From: an uncultured Treponema sp.
Lineage (GTDB): Bacteria > Spirochaetota > Spirochaetia > Treponematales > Treponemataceae
Length of the DNA stretch: 47,048 bases
Reading direction: 5' to 3'
Assembly (NCBI GenBank): GCA_937877515.1
Contig: CALFIX010000060.1
Location: 1 to 47,048 of the forward strand
Position 1 is the first letter of the stretch. Each line of letters opens with the position of its first letter. The notes under the pieces were generated by a model. It searched no databases and had not been told where the DNA came from. It worked only from the letters and a program-made list of their open reading frames with translations. Position numbers and translations under genes: made by a program. Shown here one piece after another: positions 7,210 through 14,909 of this stretch.

Positions 7210-8190
7210 CTATATATGATTTTCAAGATCCTTAATCATGTATTCTAGTGAAGTTATGCCTCCTTCTGCAGTGTACCAGATGGCCGGGTAATCCAGAATA
7301 ATTAGCTTTCCATTTTTTGCAGCCTTTGTCATTGAGACTATTTCATTTTCCATAACGTCTTTGGCAAGTCTTGCTCCTTTTGTTCCTATTGCGCTGTCTC
7401 TGTCAAGAATAAAAATATATTCCGGGTTGAGTTTTGAAATCAGCTCAAACGATGATTCTTCACCATGTGCCTGAGAAGCAGCTTCCTGAGCCGACAACTT
7501 TCTACCTTTATTTTTTTCTTTGTTTAAATTTGCCCCAAGGTTTGTAAATCCTATTTCCCGAGTAATTAGATTAAGACGCCCTCTGTTTCCCAGAAGATTG
7601 CAGCTTCCGCTAGTTACCATGCCAAGTACGGCTGTTCTTCCATTTGCCTTTTCATTTAGTTTTTTAATTCTTGATTCAAGGTTTTGAATTTTTTCTGTAG
7701 CTTCGTTTTCTTTTCCAAAGATTGATGCAATAATTCCTGCATTTTTTTTAATGCTTTCTAGAAGACCAATATCCATATCTGTGGAAAGATAAACTACAGG
7801 TGCAATTTTTGAAAGTTCATCATATTTTGCAGAAAGCCTTCCACCAATGAAAATTATATCTGGCTCACATTCAAATACTGCTTCCATGTTTGGAGTCTTA
7901 ATGTTTCCAATGTTTTTGATTTTTTTGTTTTTATCTGGAGAATATTTTGAAAGATATTCTATATTTGTTGTGGCACATCCTACAATGTGGTCTCCAAGAT
8001 TCAGGTTGTCAAGAATATCAAGTGTAGCCAGATCCAATATGGCAACTTTCTTTGGATTATATGGGACTTCAACTTTTATTTTTTCATTTTTTCCGTTAAG
8101 TGATTCTACGCTTATAGTCTTTTCTTTTCCGAAGGCTAAAAGTGAAGAAACTAAAGTGATAAGTGTCAAGACTGTAATGTATTTTTTCAT
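7210..8190 (-). CDS. Siderophore/iron ABC transporter substrate-binding protein
   Basis: This periplasmic binding protein should deliver a ferric siderophore or related iron complex to the FecCD-type transporter encoded just upstream. The start at 8190 (MKKYITVLTLITLVSSLLAFG) is chosen because it has AAAGGAGA and a signal peptide; an in-frame TTG 24 codons upstream lies inside a palindromic repeat. The 326-residue protein shows the class III features VAILDLATLDILDNL, GNIKTPNMEAVFECEPDIIFIGGR and a late SKLNPEYIFILDRD motif, close to the FatB/CeuE/YclQ group. There is no lipobox Cys, unusual for a treponeme binding protein but normal for a soluble periplasmic one. It is last in the iron operon, separated from the ATPase gene by a hairpin-rich 138-base spacer. 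Confidence 0.85.
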   Translation of the reverse strand: MKKYITVLTLITLVSSLLAFGKEKTISVESLNGKNEKIKVEVPYNPKKVAILDLATLDILDNLNLGDHIVGCATTNIEYLSKYSPDKNKKIKNIGNIKTPNMEAVFECEPDIIFIGGRLSAKYDELSKIAPVVYLSTDMDIGLLESIKKNAGIIASIFGKENEATEKIQNLESRIKKLNEKANGRTAVLGMVTSGSCNLLGNRGRLNLITREIGFTNLGANLNKEKNKGRKLSAQEAASQAHGEESSFELISKLNPEYIFILDRDSAIGTKGARLAKDVMENEIVSMTKAAKNGKLIILDYPAIWYTAEGGITSLEYMIKDLENHI

Positions 8191-8206
8191 TTTAATCTCC
8201 TTTAAA

Positions 8207-8304
8207 AACTCCGCGTTAGCGGTCGTGCAGGAGGCACGAAATCGCAGTTTTGCCAACGGCAAAATCTGCCCATGATAAAATTACATGGATGTAATTTTAT
8301 CATG
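8207..8304. repeat. Hairpin-rich palindromic intergenic element in the iron operon
   Basis: Three hairpins follow one another: CGTGC/GCACG around 8223-8237; GCAG-TTTTGCC with GGCAAAAT-CTGC (8244-8269, one bulge); and a perfect 16-bp palindrome with a GG loop (8271-8286 with 8289-8304). A small stem GGGT/ACCC follows near 8313-8324. It lies between the ATPase and binding-protein genes, where such elements can stabilise or attenuate mRNA. The GC-rich part (GCGTTAGCG, GTGC...GCAC) resembles the element at 29262-29340. Confidence 0.6.
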
Positions 8305-8328
8305 CCTCCTTAGGGTATGAACCCTTTT

Positions 8329-9081
8329 TTAGTAATATATTGTCATGGGTTTCCCATTTACTTCCATGATTTCAAAGTCTACATTGTAGATGGAGGAAAG
8401 AACTTCTTTTGTTATGACTTCATTTACTCTCCCGAATTTTGCAATCTTTCCGTTTTTCATTACACATATATAATCACTGTAGAATGAAGCATAGTTTATT
8501 TCGTGGAGGATAAGTATTACAGTTTTTCCAAGTTCATCACAAAGTCGGCGAACCATGCGCATCATCTGCGTGGCATGGTAAATGTCCAGATTGTTTGTGG
8601 GTTCGTCCAGCAGAATATATTGAGTGTCCTGGGCAATGACCATGGCAATAAAAGCTCTTTGCCGCTGACCTCCTGAAAGTTCATCAATAAACTGATTCTG
8701 AAAATCCTTCAGTTCCATATAGGAAATGGCCCTGTCTACAATTTTACAGTCTTCTTCTGTTAGTCTTCCTGCACTGTAGGGAAAACGCCCGAATGCTACA
8801 AGTTCCCGAACTGTAAGTTTCATCTGTACGTTGTGGGACTGGGTAAGAATGGAGAGTTCTTTTGCAAGTTCGCTACTTTTCCATTTCTTTAAGTCCATGC
8901 CCTTAAAAACTGCAGCTCCACTGCTTCTTTCTAAAAGACGAGAGATAATTCCCATAAGAGTAGATTTTCCTGCTCCATTTGGGCCAATAAGGGATATTAC
9001 AGATTTTTCAGGAAACTCTATGGAAACCCCGTCCAGTACGATTTTATCAGCATATTTTTTTGTAAGATTTTGAACTTTCAT
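8329..9081 (-). CDS. Siderophore ABC transporter ATP-binding protein
   Basis: This 250-residue ATPase of the FecE/FhuC/YclP class energises the two FecCD-type permeases. Walker A is GPNGAGKST (residues 33-41), the Q-loop is ILTQSHN, the signature DELSGGQRQRAFIAMVIAQD is canonical, Walker B is YILLDEPTNNLD and the switch His is in LILHEINYAS. The iron-family hallmark LTVRELVAFGRFPYS is present. It has a GAGGA ribosome site and follows the permease gene by 20 bases. The next gene downstream is the binding protein, after a palindromic spacer. All core catalytic residues are intact. The exact siderophore is not deducible. Confidence 0.9.
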   Translation of the reverse strand: MKVQNLTKKYADKIVLDGVSIEFPEKSVISLIGPNGAGKSTLMGIISRLLERSSGAAVFKGMDLKKWKSSELAKELSILTQSHNVQMKLTVRELVAFGRFPYSAGRLTEEDCKIVDRAISYMELKDFQNQFIDELSGGQRQRAFIAMVIAQDTQYILLDEPTNNLDIYHATQMMRMVRRLCDELGKTVILILHEINYASFYSDYICVMKNGKIAKFGRVNEVITKEVLSSIYNVDFEIMEVNGKPMTIYY

Positions 9082-9101
9082 TTTCTTTCCTCAATTCAAA
9101 T

Positions 9102-10079
9102 TCAATAAGGTTTTCGTTTGGTAAGAAGCAGATATAAAAAGTAGATGCCGCCACCAGTGGTAATAAAAACACTTATAGGTATGTTGTAGGAGAATATCCT
9201 TTCTACAAAAAATTCACCTCCCAGCAGAACAATCATTCCAAAGAGAAATGATGATGCTATAAGAATTGTATGTTTGTAGGTTTGCATGAGTTGCCTTGCC
9301 AGGTTCGCTATAATCAGGCCAAGAAATGCAAGAGGTCCCACAAGAGCTGTGGCTACAGTCATGTAAAGCGTTACTAAAAGCAGAAGTCTTCTTATACTTC
9401 TGTCGTAATCTACTCCAAGGTTTATGGCCTTGTCTTTCCCCAGGGTAAGTATGTCTAAAATCATAAGGTCTTTTCTAAAAAAGAGACCAATAAGAAACAG
9501 CACTATAACACTGAAAATAATGATACTTGTATTTGCATTGTCAAAACTTGCTACAAGTGTAGTTAAAAGACTTTCGTATGCATTTGGATCCATGATGCGG
9601 GTTAGGGTAGACTGCATGCTTCCAAAAAATGAAGTAAGCACTGTTCCGATTAAAATTACGTAGAGTACATTATTTCCTGTTTTTTTAAAGATGTAGCTAT
9701 AAATAATCATGCTTACAAGAGCCATGATTACAAGGTCAATGGCAAAAGAAACTTGTCTGTTTCTTACAAGAATACTTGCACTTCCTGCAAAGAAATAAAC
9801 TGCTGTGTGTACAAGAGTGTATAATACGTCCATGCCAAGAAGACAGTGGGTTACAATGGTATTGTTAATTACTGACTGAAATACAATGGAAGCACTTCCA
9901 ATTGAAAATGCTGTGATTATTATTACAATCAGTTTTGGAATCCTTTTAGAAAGCTGATAGCTTAAAAGTTTGTGATTTGAAAATTTAAGGCCATACAGTA
10001 TGTATGCCACTGCTGCCAGTATAGTAAGAAAAATCAATATGATTATTTTTGTTTGAGATGAAAGACTTTTGTTTTTCAT
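9102..10079 (-). CDS. FecCD-family siderophore permease (second subunit)
   Basis: The 325-residue protein carries the usual nine or so hydrophobic segments of BtuC/FecCD permeases and the conserved GPLAFLGLIIANLARQL segment near residue 240, which contacts the ATPase, plus the late IPISVFITTGGGIYFLYLL end. Shorter hydrophilic loops and the LTLGKDKAINLGVDYDRSI coupling region match YclO/FatC-type subunits. The start overlaps the stop of the preceding permease (ATGA at 10076-10079), with GGAG upstream, so both subunits are made in step and presumably form a heterodimer in the inner membrane. Confidence 0.88.
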   Translation of the reverse strand: MKNKSLSSQTKIIILIFLTILAAVAYILYGLKFSNHKLLSYQLSKRIPKLIVIIITAFSIGSASIVFQSVINNTIVTHCLLGMDVLYTLVHTAVYFFAGSASILVRNRQVSFAIDLVIMALVSMIIYSYIFKKTGNNVLYVILIGTVLTSFFGSMQSTLTRIMDPNAYESLLTTLVASFDNANTSIIIFSVIVLFLIGLFFRKDLMILDILTLGKDKAINLGVDYDRSIRRLLLLVTLYMTVATALVGPLAFLGLIIANLARQLMQTYKHTILIASSFLFGMIVLLGGEFFVERIFSYNIPISVFITTGGGIYFLYLLLTKRKPY

Positions 10080-11071
10080 GATGATTTTTTCTCCAGTCTC
10101 ATAGATTTTCTTCCGTGCTTAAGTCTATAAAAAAGCAGCAGAATGAATAGAGCAGAACCAATAATTCCGATGATAAGTTCAATGGGAAGTTCATAAGGGA
10201 AAATGATTAGTCTTGCAAAGATATCACAAGTAAGAACAAATATGGCACCGAAGAGAGAGGTGTCTATAATGGTTCCACGGATTCTGTCTCCCTTATAAAG
10301 GGCTACTACATTTGGAACAATAAGACCTATGTATGAGATTGAGCCCACAACTACAACAATGCTAGCTGTAATTGCGGCTGCAATGGTAAGTCCCAGAAAA
10401 AGTAAGATGTTGTAGGGAATGCCTAGATTCTTTGAAAAGTCCCTACCCATTCCCACAATGTTAAAATGATTTGCAAAAATGAAGGCAAGAATCACCAGCG
10501 GAAGCACAAGGTATACAATTTCGTATTTTCCTCTGATTACAAGGGAAAAGTGTCCGACGAGCCAACTGGAAAGTGACTGAGTCATGTCTGTTTTGTAAGC
10601 AAGAAAACTTGTGACTCCTCTTATTATGTCGCTGAACATGATTCCCACAAGTGGAACCATAATTACATCTTTAAACTGAATGCTTTGTATGAAGAGAACG
10701 AAAATCAAAGTTCCTGCTAGTGCGCATCCAAATGCAAAGAGAGCCCTTGTCCAGATTGTGGAAGAAGGCATGAAGAGCAGGGCAAGCAAAATACCAAACT
10801 GGGCTGATGAAATTGTAGCACCTGTTGTTGGAGAGATGAATTTGTTCATGCATAGTTGTTGCATTATTAAGCCGGCAATACTCATGCCTATACCAGTGCA
10901 CAAAAGTGCAAGAAGCCTGGGAAGACAGGAAGCAAGAAATATTTTCCACTGAAGAAAATCTCCTTGTAAAAGTCCTGTTAAATTTACATCTATTACACCT
11001 ATAAATAGAGAGATAATGCTTAATATAAAGAGTAAAATTACAAGAAAAAAAGTAATGCTGTTTGTTTTCAT
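10076..11071 (-). CDS. FecCD-family siderophore permease (first subunit)
   Basis: The 331-residue membrane protein begins ITFFLVILLFILSIISLF and shows FecCD landmarks: LPRLLALLCTGIGMSIAGLIMQQL near residues 50-73 (shown as a landmark), TGATISSAQFGILLALL, and GSISYIGLIVPNVVALYKGDR, the ATPase-coupling segment. It resembles YclN/FatD-type subunits. The ATG has an AAGGA site eight bases upstream. It is first of the four transporter genes; upstream lies a 3' remnant of a tonB-like gene and then the lipoprotein gene, so it may be read from the promoter near 12242-12271. Confidence 0.88.
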   Translation of the reverse strand: MKTNSITFFLVILLFILSIISLFIGVIDVNLTGLLQGDFLQWKIFLASCLPRLLALLCTGIGMSIAGLIMQQLCMNKFISPTTGATISSAQFGILLALLFMPSSTIWTRALFAFGCALAGTLIFVLFIQSIQFKDVIMVPLVGIMFSDIIRGVTSFLAYKTDMTQSLSSWLVGHFSLVIRGKYEIVYLVLPLVILAFIFANHFNIVGMGRDFSKNLGIPYNILLFLGLTIAAAITASIVVVVGSISYIGLIVPNVVALYKGDRIRGTIIDTSLFGAIFVLTCDIFARLIIFPYELPIELIIGIIGSALFILLLFYRLKHGRKSMRLEKKSS

Positions 11072-11089
11072 TCACAAAATCCTTACAAA

Positions 11090-11200
11090 CTAATCTAAAG
11101 AATAGTCCATAACAAACACATATTCTTTTCGCTTCATTCCCTCTGGCATTTTCTTAAAGGGAGCAGACTTCATTACTGCAGTTATACTTGCTTCATTGTG
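11090..11200 (-). pseudogene. TonB C-terminal remnant
   Basis: On the minus strand a frame ending at TAG 11092-11090 encodes NEASITAVMKSAPFKKMPEG followed by MKRKEYVFVMDYSLD. The pattern (small-residue helix, A-x-PF-x-x-x-P-E-G, then an aromatic F-x-hydrophobic final strand) is that of the last ~35 residues of TonB proteins, which couple proton-motive force to outer-membrane receptors. Upstream of NEAS the frame enters the tail of the lipoprotein gene and meets a stop at 11222-11224, so the rest of tonB is gone. Its position between a TonB-dependent receptor and the siderophore transporter supports the call. Recognition is by motif only. Confidence 0.5.
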
Positions 11201-12192
11201 TAAAGTGAATACTCTGTTACATCATCTTCGCTTTCAGACATTGACCAGGTTACAGTTTCGTTTCCTTCATCATCTGTTGTTGTAGTTGATGTTGCTGCCG
11301 TAACATTGATTGTCGCAACTCCGTCGTCAATCAAAGTGATGAAAATGTAAGGAGCTTCCGGCTCTTCATCCTCAGTTACTTCTTTTTCTGTCGTTATTGT
11401 AGCACTTCCATAACCCTGAGAATAGTCATTTGATTCTAGCGTGTAAGTTTCTGTTGCGGCATAAACAAAGTGAACGGCGTAAGTATTCAAATCATGAGCA
11501 AGGGAAGCCTTGTCAAAGGCAAGAATGTAATTTTCAGCGTTATCACTTGCAGCCACCTGATCTGAGAGCAGAATGTTCCATGCAGTAATCTGATATTTAT
11601 AATTTCCGTAATCTGTCTGTTTGTTGTACTTTATCAATTTATATTCAGCAGTTCCGTCAGCCTTAAAATTATAAGAAGATGAAATTGATTTTCCTGAAAC
11701 AGAATAAAGGAATGTGACTCCGATTACTTTTTCAATTCCAGTGTATACGCGTGTAAACATTCCGGTTGTTTCCACAGGTTCTCCCCGCTCGTAGTAAGTT
11801 GAAGTAAGTGTAGGGGTATCTGTGCCTGTAGAAAAATCAAATGTAATGGGTTCGTTACCATAGGCTGCATCTTCTATTGCCTGAACTCCGTTAGAAAGAT
11901 TTAAGGTAATTGTTCCGTCTTCATTTTCTACCTGTGTGTAGTCCCAGGTAACGTCTGAAGTGTAATCACCGAATTTTGTCTGCTCATAGCGGACTTTGTT
12001 TCCTTCAAGAACAGTGTAGTATTTAAAGATTGCTTTTGTAGAAACTCCGGTACCGAAGCGGATTCCTGTTATTGAAGTGATAGGGTCTACAACTGACTCT
12101 TCTTCTGCATCTGGATTTTGATTGCAGGAAGTGAGGGCTGCTACTGAAATAAGTGCGACTGTCATCGCAGAAAGCATAAGGCTTTTTTTCAT
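11182..12192 (-). CDS. Lipoprotein of the iron-uptake cluster
   Basis: The 336-residue protein has a lipoprotein signal (LMLSAMTVALISVAALTSC, lipobox LTSC, lipidated Cys near residue 23) and then a beta-rich, threonine/serine-rich body with no enzymatic motif: repeated VTWDYTQ, TGIRFGTGVS and YNFKADGTAEYK strands resemble the repeated wedge-like sheets of many treponeme surface lipoproteins. I do not recognise a family. It has an AAGGAG site and its own promoter overlapping a dyad (12231-12252). It sits between the TonB-dependent receptor and the siderophore permeases, so a role in capturing or passing on the iron ligand is reasonable but inferred. Its last codons overlap a tonB-like remnant in another frame, suggesting the gene was inserted or rearranged here. 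Confidence 0.7.
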   Translation of the reverse strand: MKKSLMLSAMTVALISVAALTSCNQNPDAEEESVVDPITSITGIRFGTGVSTKAIFKYYTVLEGNKVRYEQTKFGDYTSDVTWDYTQVENEDGTITLNLSNGVQAIEDAAYGNEPITFDFSTGTDTPTLTSTYYERGEPVETTGMFTRVYTGIEKVIGVTFLYSVSGKSISSSYNFKADGTAEYKLIKYNKQTDYGNYKYQITAWNILLSDQVAASDNAENYILAFDKASLAHDLNTYAVHFVYAATETYTLESNDYSQGYGSATITTEKEVTEDEEPEAPYIFITLIDDGVATINVTAATSTTTTDDEGNETVTWSMSESEDDVTEYSLYTMKQV

Positions 12193-12230
12193 AAAATACT
12201 CCTTAAGGGATTTCCTTTTCCCTGTTAAAA

Positions 12231-12271
12231 TTAGTTAGCATTATCTAACTAAAAGCATCATGTTTTTTCAA
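12231..12271 (-). promoter_or_regulatory. Promoter with overlapping dyad (candidate metal operator)
   Basis: On the minus strand TTGAAA (12266-12271), an 18-base spacer and TAGATA (12242-12247) form a promoter-like pair. An 8-6-8 inverted repeat (TTAGTTAG, 12231-12238; CTAACTAA, 12245-12252) covers the -10. A 22-bp dyad over the -10 is the arrangement known for TroR/DtxR-type metal repressors of treponemes. A related half-palindrome lies upstream of the TonB receptor. Confidence 0.5.
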
Positions 12272-12328
12272 TTGTTTTATTGCAGAAGATTTGCAATAAG
12301 AAAAGAAATTTTGTACAAAAGAAAATCA

Positions 12329-14335
12329 TCACCACGTGTATTTCATTCCCACATAAAGTGTAATGCCTTCTACTGTTCCAAAACTTTCCTGCATTGTTTG
12401 TCCTGCATCGCTTTTTACAAAAGAAAAACTGTTCAGCAGGTTTCTTACTCCTGCATAAAGGTTCAAGTGCTCCTTAAAGAGCTTTTGGTCTGCCCTTAGA
12501 TTCACCATAAAATAATCCGAAGTTACAGTGGAGCCAGAACCTGCTCCGCCTGTGTAATCATAAGTTGTATTCCTTTTTCTAGGTGCATACCAGAATGCGT
12601 TAAGGTTCAAGTCTGTTTTTGTTTTCTTTATTGAATAAGTAAGAGAGCCTTTTATTTGATGGGGAATTTTTTCTACAATTTCTTTAAAGTCTCCGTCTAC
12701 AATTTGCCTCATAAAAAGATAAGTGTAGGTAAGGTAGGCATTCCAACGGTCATTTTTGTATTCAGCCTTAAGATTTGCGCCTGTGGAAATTACGTTGCCG
12801 TAGTTTTCATAGTTTCGTCCGCCCCAACTTCCGTCTTCTTCATACCAGTCTATTGCATCAATCATGTTGTGAAGATAAGTGAAGTAGGTGCCGGCGCCTG
12901 CAGAAAATCCTTTGAATGGTTTCCAGTCTGCATTTAGGTTTACAGAATATGAAGTTTCTGGTTTTAAATCAGGGTTTCCTTTTCCCTTGTAATGGTCGTT
13001 GTATTTTTGTGTAAGTGTAGGCATTTTAAAACCTGATCCACCAGAAAGTTTGATGGCCCATTTGTCATTGATTTCGTAGCGGGCACTTAGTTTGGGCGAG
13101 AAGTTAAAAACAAATTCTTCATCATGGTTTTCATCAATAGGAATTGAAAGAAAGGAACGGAATCCTGGAACAAGAAGCAAAGTGTCAAAAATAGAAATTG
13201 AATTTTGGGCAAAGAGACTTGTATTCATAGTCTTAAAGCTAGCTTCGGCTTCTGATGTTGCAGCATTATCTATGTAGTTGGAGTGCTGAGAATTAATTCC
13301 TGCCATAAGTTGTTGCCTTTCGCTTATATCTCCTGTGTACATAAGTTCACCTTCAAAGTCTGTGAACACTTCTGAACTTTCTTCCTCCCATGTACCGCTG
13401 AAATTCTGATTATGGCTTCCACTTTCATAGCGTCTGCCAGAAAAATATCCAGAAAGAAGTTGTCCTTCCATTATGTTCCATTCACCTTTAAAAAGTCCGT
13501 TAAGTGTTTTTGAAAAAGGCTGATAGTAACCGTCGTCATGCTGAGTGGAAGAAATATCTTTTGAGGAACCTTCTGAATAGTCAGAACTAAAAGATAATTT
13601 TAGAACATCATCATGATTCCAGCTTACTTTTCCTCCTGCCATCCAGTTGCTTTCTTCTGGTATGGTATAATTGTCGTAAGTGTAAGTCTTTCCGCTGATT
13701 TGATTTGTGAATGTTGCTTCTTCGCAGCTTCCTTTTTTATAGTCGTAGTTACCCTTTCCCTCTAGAGAAACTTCTCCAATGTTTACGGTCATATTACCGC
13801 TTGTAAAATAAGAAAGGTCTGTTCTTCCTTCTCCTTCTATGCTTCCTGTAAAGTTTTTTTCCTTTTCATTTTTTTTTGTTATGATGTTTATGACTCCAGC
13901 AATTGCGTCTGAACCCCATATTGCAGAAGAGGAACCTTCTATAACTTCTATGTGATCAATGTTTTCTACAGAGATGTAGGAATAAATGGATGAACTTCCC
14001 CCAGTAGAAACTGGAACACCGTCAATCAGAATTTTTACATATTCATCCGTGAAGCCGTTCATTTGGAGGGGTTCTGAATTTCCCACAGTTTTCCCGATAT
14101 AACTTAGTCCTGGAATTGAATTTAGTGCTTCGTTTAATGTGTGAGCACCAGATTGTTCAATCATTTCACCTGTAATTACATGAATGTTTTCTGTGGTTTT
14201 AGAAATATCTTCATCAATTTTTGATGCGTTTACGGTGATTACGTCTTCTTCCTCATCTTCCTTCTGATTTTCCTGAGAAAACATAAAGCAAGTAAGTGAA
14301 AGTAAAAATAAAATAGCAGTAATTTTTTTTAACAT
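12329..14335 (-). CDS. TonB-dependent outer-membrane receptor
   Basis: The 668-residue protein has a signal peptide (ITAILFLLSLTCFMFSQ), an acidic stretch, a TonB-box-like DVITVNAS near residues 31-38, and a plug domain (ENIHVITGEMIEQSGAHTLN, then IPGLSYIG, VKILIDGVPVSTGG and the conserved IEVIEGSSSAIWGSDAIAG ending in VINIITKK). The rest is a 22-strand-type barrel with alternating aromatic residues (LSARYEINDKWAIKLSGGSG, PDLKPETSYSVNLNADWK) and a C-terminal YVGMKYTW closing strand. It should import a ferric siderophore, haem or similar ligand; the neighbouring FecCD transporter favours a siderophore. The start has a modest GAGGT site. The gene is intact, but the adjacent tonB survives only as a remnant, so energy coupling must come from elsewhere. 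Confidence 0.88.
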   Translation of the reverse strand: MLKKITAILFLLSLTCFMFSQENQKEDEEEDVITVNASKIDEDISKTTENIHVITGEMIEQSGAHTLNEALNSIPGLSYIGKTVGNSEPLQMNGFTDEYVKILIDGVPVSTGGSSSIYSYISVENIDHIEVIEGSSSAIWGSDAIAGVINIITKKNEKEKNFTGSIEGEGRTDLSYFTSGNMTVNIGEVSLEGKGNYDYKKGSCEEATFTNQISGKTYTYDNYTIPEESNWMAGGKVSWNHDDVLKLSFSSDYSEGSSKDISSTQHDDGYYQPFSKTLNGLFKGEWNIMEGQLLSGYFSGRRYESGSHNQNFSGTWEEESSEVFTDFEGELMYTGDISERQQLMAGINSQHSNYIDNAATSEAEASFKTMNTSLFAQNSISIFDTLLLVPGFRSFLSIPIDENHDEEFVFNFSPKLSARYEINDKWAIKLSGGSGFKMPTLTQKYNDHYKGKGNPDLKPETSYSVNLNADWKPFKGFSAGAGTYFTYLHNMIDAIDWYEEDGSWGGRNYENYGNVISTGANLKAEYKNDRWNAYLTYTYLFMRQIVDGDFKEIVEKIPHQIKGSLTYSIKKTKTDLNLNAFWYAPRKRNTTYDYTGGAGSGSTVTSDYFMVNLRADQKLFKEHLNLYAGVRNLLNSFSFVKSDAGQTMQESFGTVEGITLYVGMKYTW

Positions 14336-14375
14336 GGCTTTACCTCGTGGTTAAAACTACAGATTTGAAAAAGGA

Positions 14376-14391
14376 TTAGCAATTGTTAACT
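14376..14391 (-). promoter_or_regulatory. Candidate iron-responsive operator upstream of the TonB receptor
   Basis: TTAGCAATTGTTAACT here and TTAGCATTATCTAACT at 12235-12250 agree at 12 of 16 positions and lie at nearly equal distances (41 and 43 bases) from the starts of the receptor and the lipoprotein. This one is an imperfect palindrome centred on CAATTG. A shared repressor (Fur, DtxR or TroR type) is inferred. Confidence 0.4.
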
Positions 14392-14588
14392 CTAAAAAGA
14401 ATTCTTTACTGCAAAAAATTCGCAGAAAAGCAGTTTTTCAAATGCTTTAAAGGCATGACTTATTATAAAAAATAAGCATTTGTAATTTCTTTGCCTAAGG
14501 AGTATATTTTACTCCATGGCAATGTCCGTAATTTGGTGCAAAATGTTCTCTTGTCATCCTGCTTAGGACAACTTCTACCAAAATATGA

Positions 14589-14789
14589 GTACCAGAAGGG
14601 GCTGCCCTATGGTATGACAGGAATGTGACTATAGAAAACAGTGCTCTTAACGGCATTAAGGCTCTTCGCGAATGTGATGGCGTTACCTTAGGAAATTCCA
14701 CTGTGTCTTCTCCTGAATTCATCTGGAAATGCAGAAACCTCAATGTGTATGTGGTAAATAAATCAGAATCTTCTATTATTGTTCGGTGA
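14589..14789 (+). pseudogene. Remnant of a right-handed beta-helix protein (DUF3737-like)
   Basis: Between two stops (14586-14588 and 14787-14789) the plus strand reads ALWYDRNVTIENSALNGIKA, then LRECDGVTLGNSTVSSPEF and IWKCRNLNV. These are tandem beta-helix turns of the kind I recall from DUF3737 proteins (ALREC-x-G-V-T-x-x-NS-x-x-x-SPEF-x-WKCRN). Only about 50 of the roughly 280 expected residues remain, there is no start, and the frame turns to unrelated codons after residue 14745. The surrounding 14336-14909 interval otherwise holds no gene I can support, so this is decayed DNA upstream of xpt. Confidence 0.5.
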
Positions 14790-14874
14790 TGAAAGAAAGG
14801 CTTGAGCAGGTGAAAATCCCTGTGCAAGACGGTGGAATCCAGGCTGACTTTGTGAATCCAATAGGGAAAACTAC

Positions 14875-14904
14875 TTGAAAAAGTTCTGTGCTTTACATTA
14901 AAAT
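14875..14904 (+). promoter_or_regulatory. Promoter of xpt, five bases before the start codon
   Basis: TTGAAA (14875-14880), an 18-base spacer and TAAAAT (14899-14904) match sigma-70 consensus at 5 of 6 positions each. The ATG at 14910 follows after five bases and no Shine-Dalgarno site is present, so the transcript is probably leaderless; a purine riboswitch is excluded. Confidence 0.6.
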
Positions 14905-14909
14905 GTGGC

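Noticed and set aside
8191..8262. TTG start 24 codons upstream of the siderophore-binding protein
   Set aside because: The extension lies in the palindromic element, has no ribosome site and would bury the signal peptide; ATG 8190 with AAAGGAGA is better.
10671..11075. 134-codon minus-strand ORF overlapping the first siderophore permease
   Set aside because: It is an alternate-frame shadow of the FecCD permease, which shows clear family motifs.
14795..14880. Possible cobalamin or purine riboswitch before xpt
   Set aside because: GGTGAAAATCCC-like bases hint at a cobalamin element but the B12-box and the purine three-way junction core are absent, and the promoter lies downstream of it, so it would not be transcribed with xpt.
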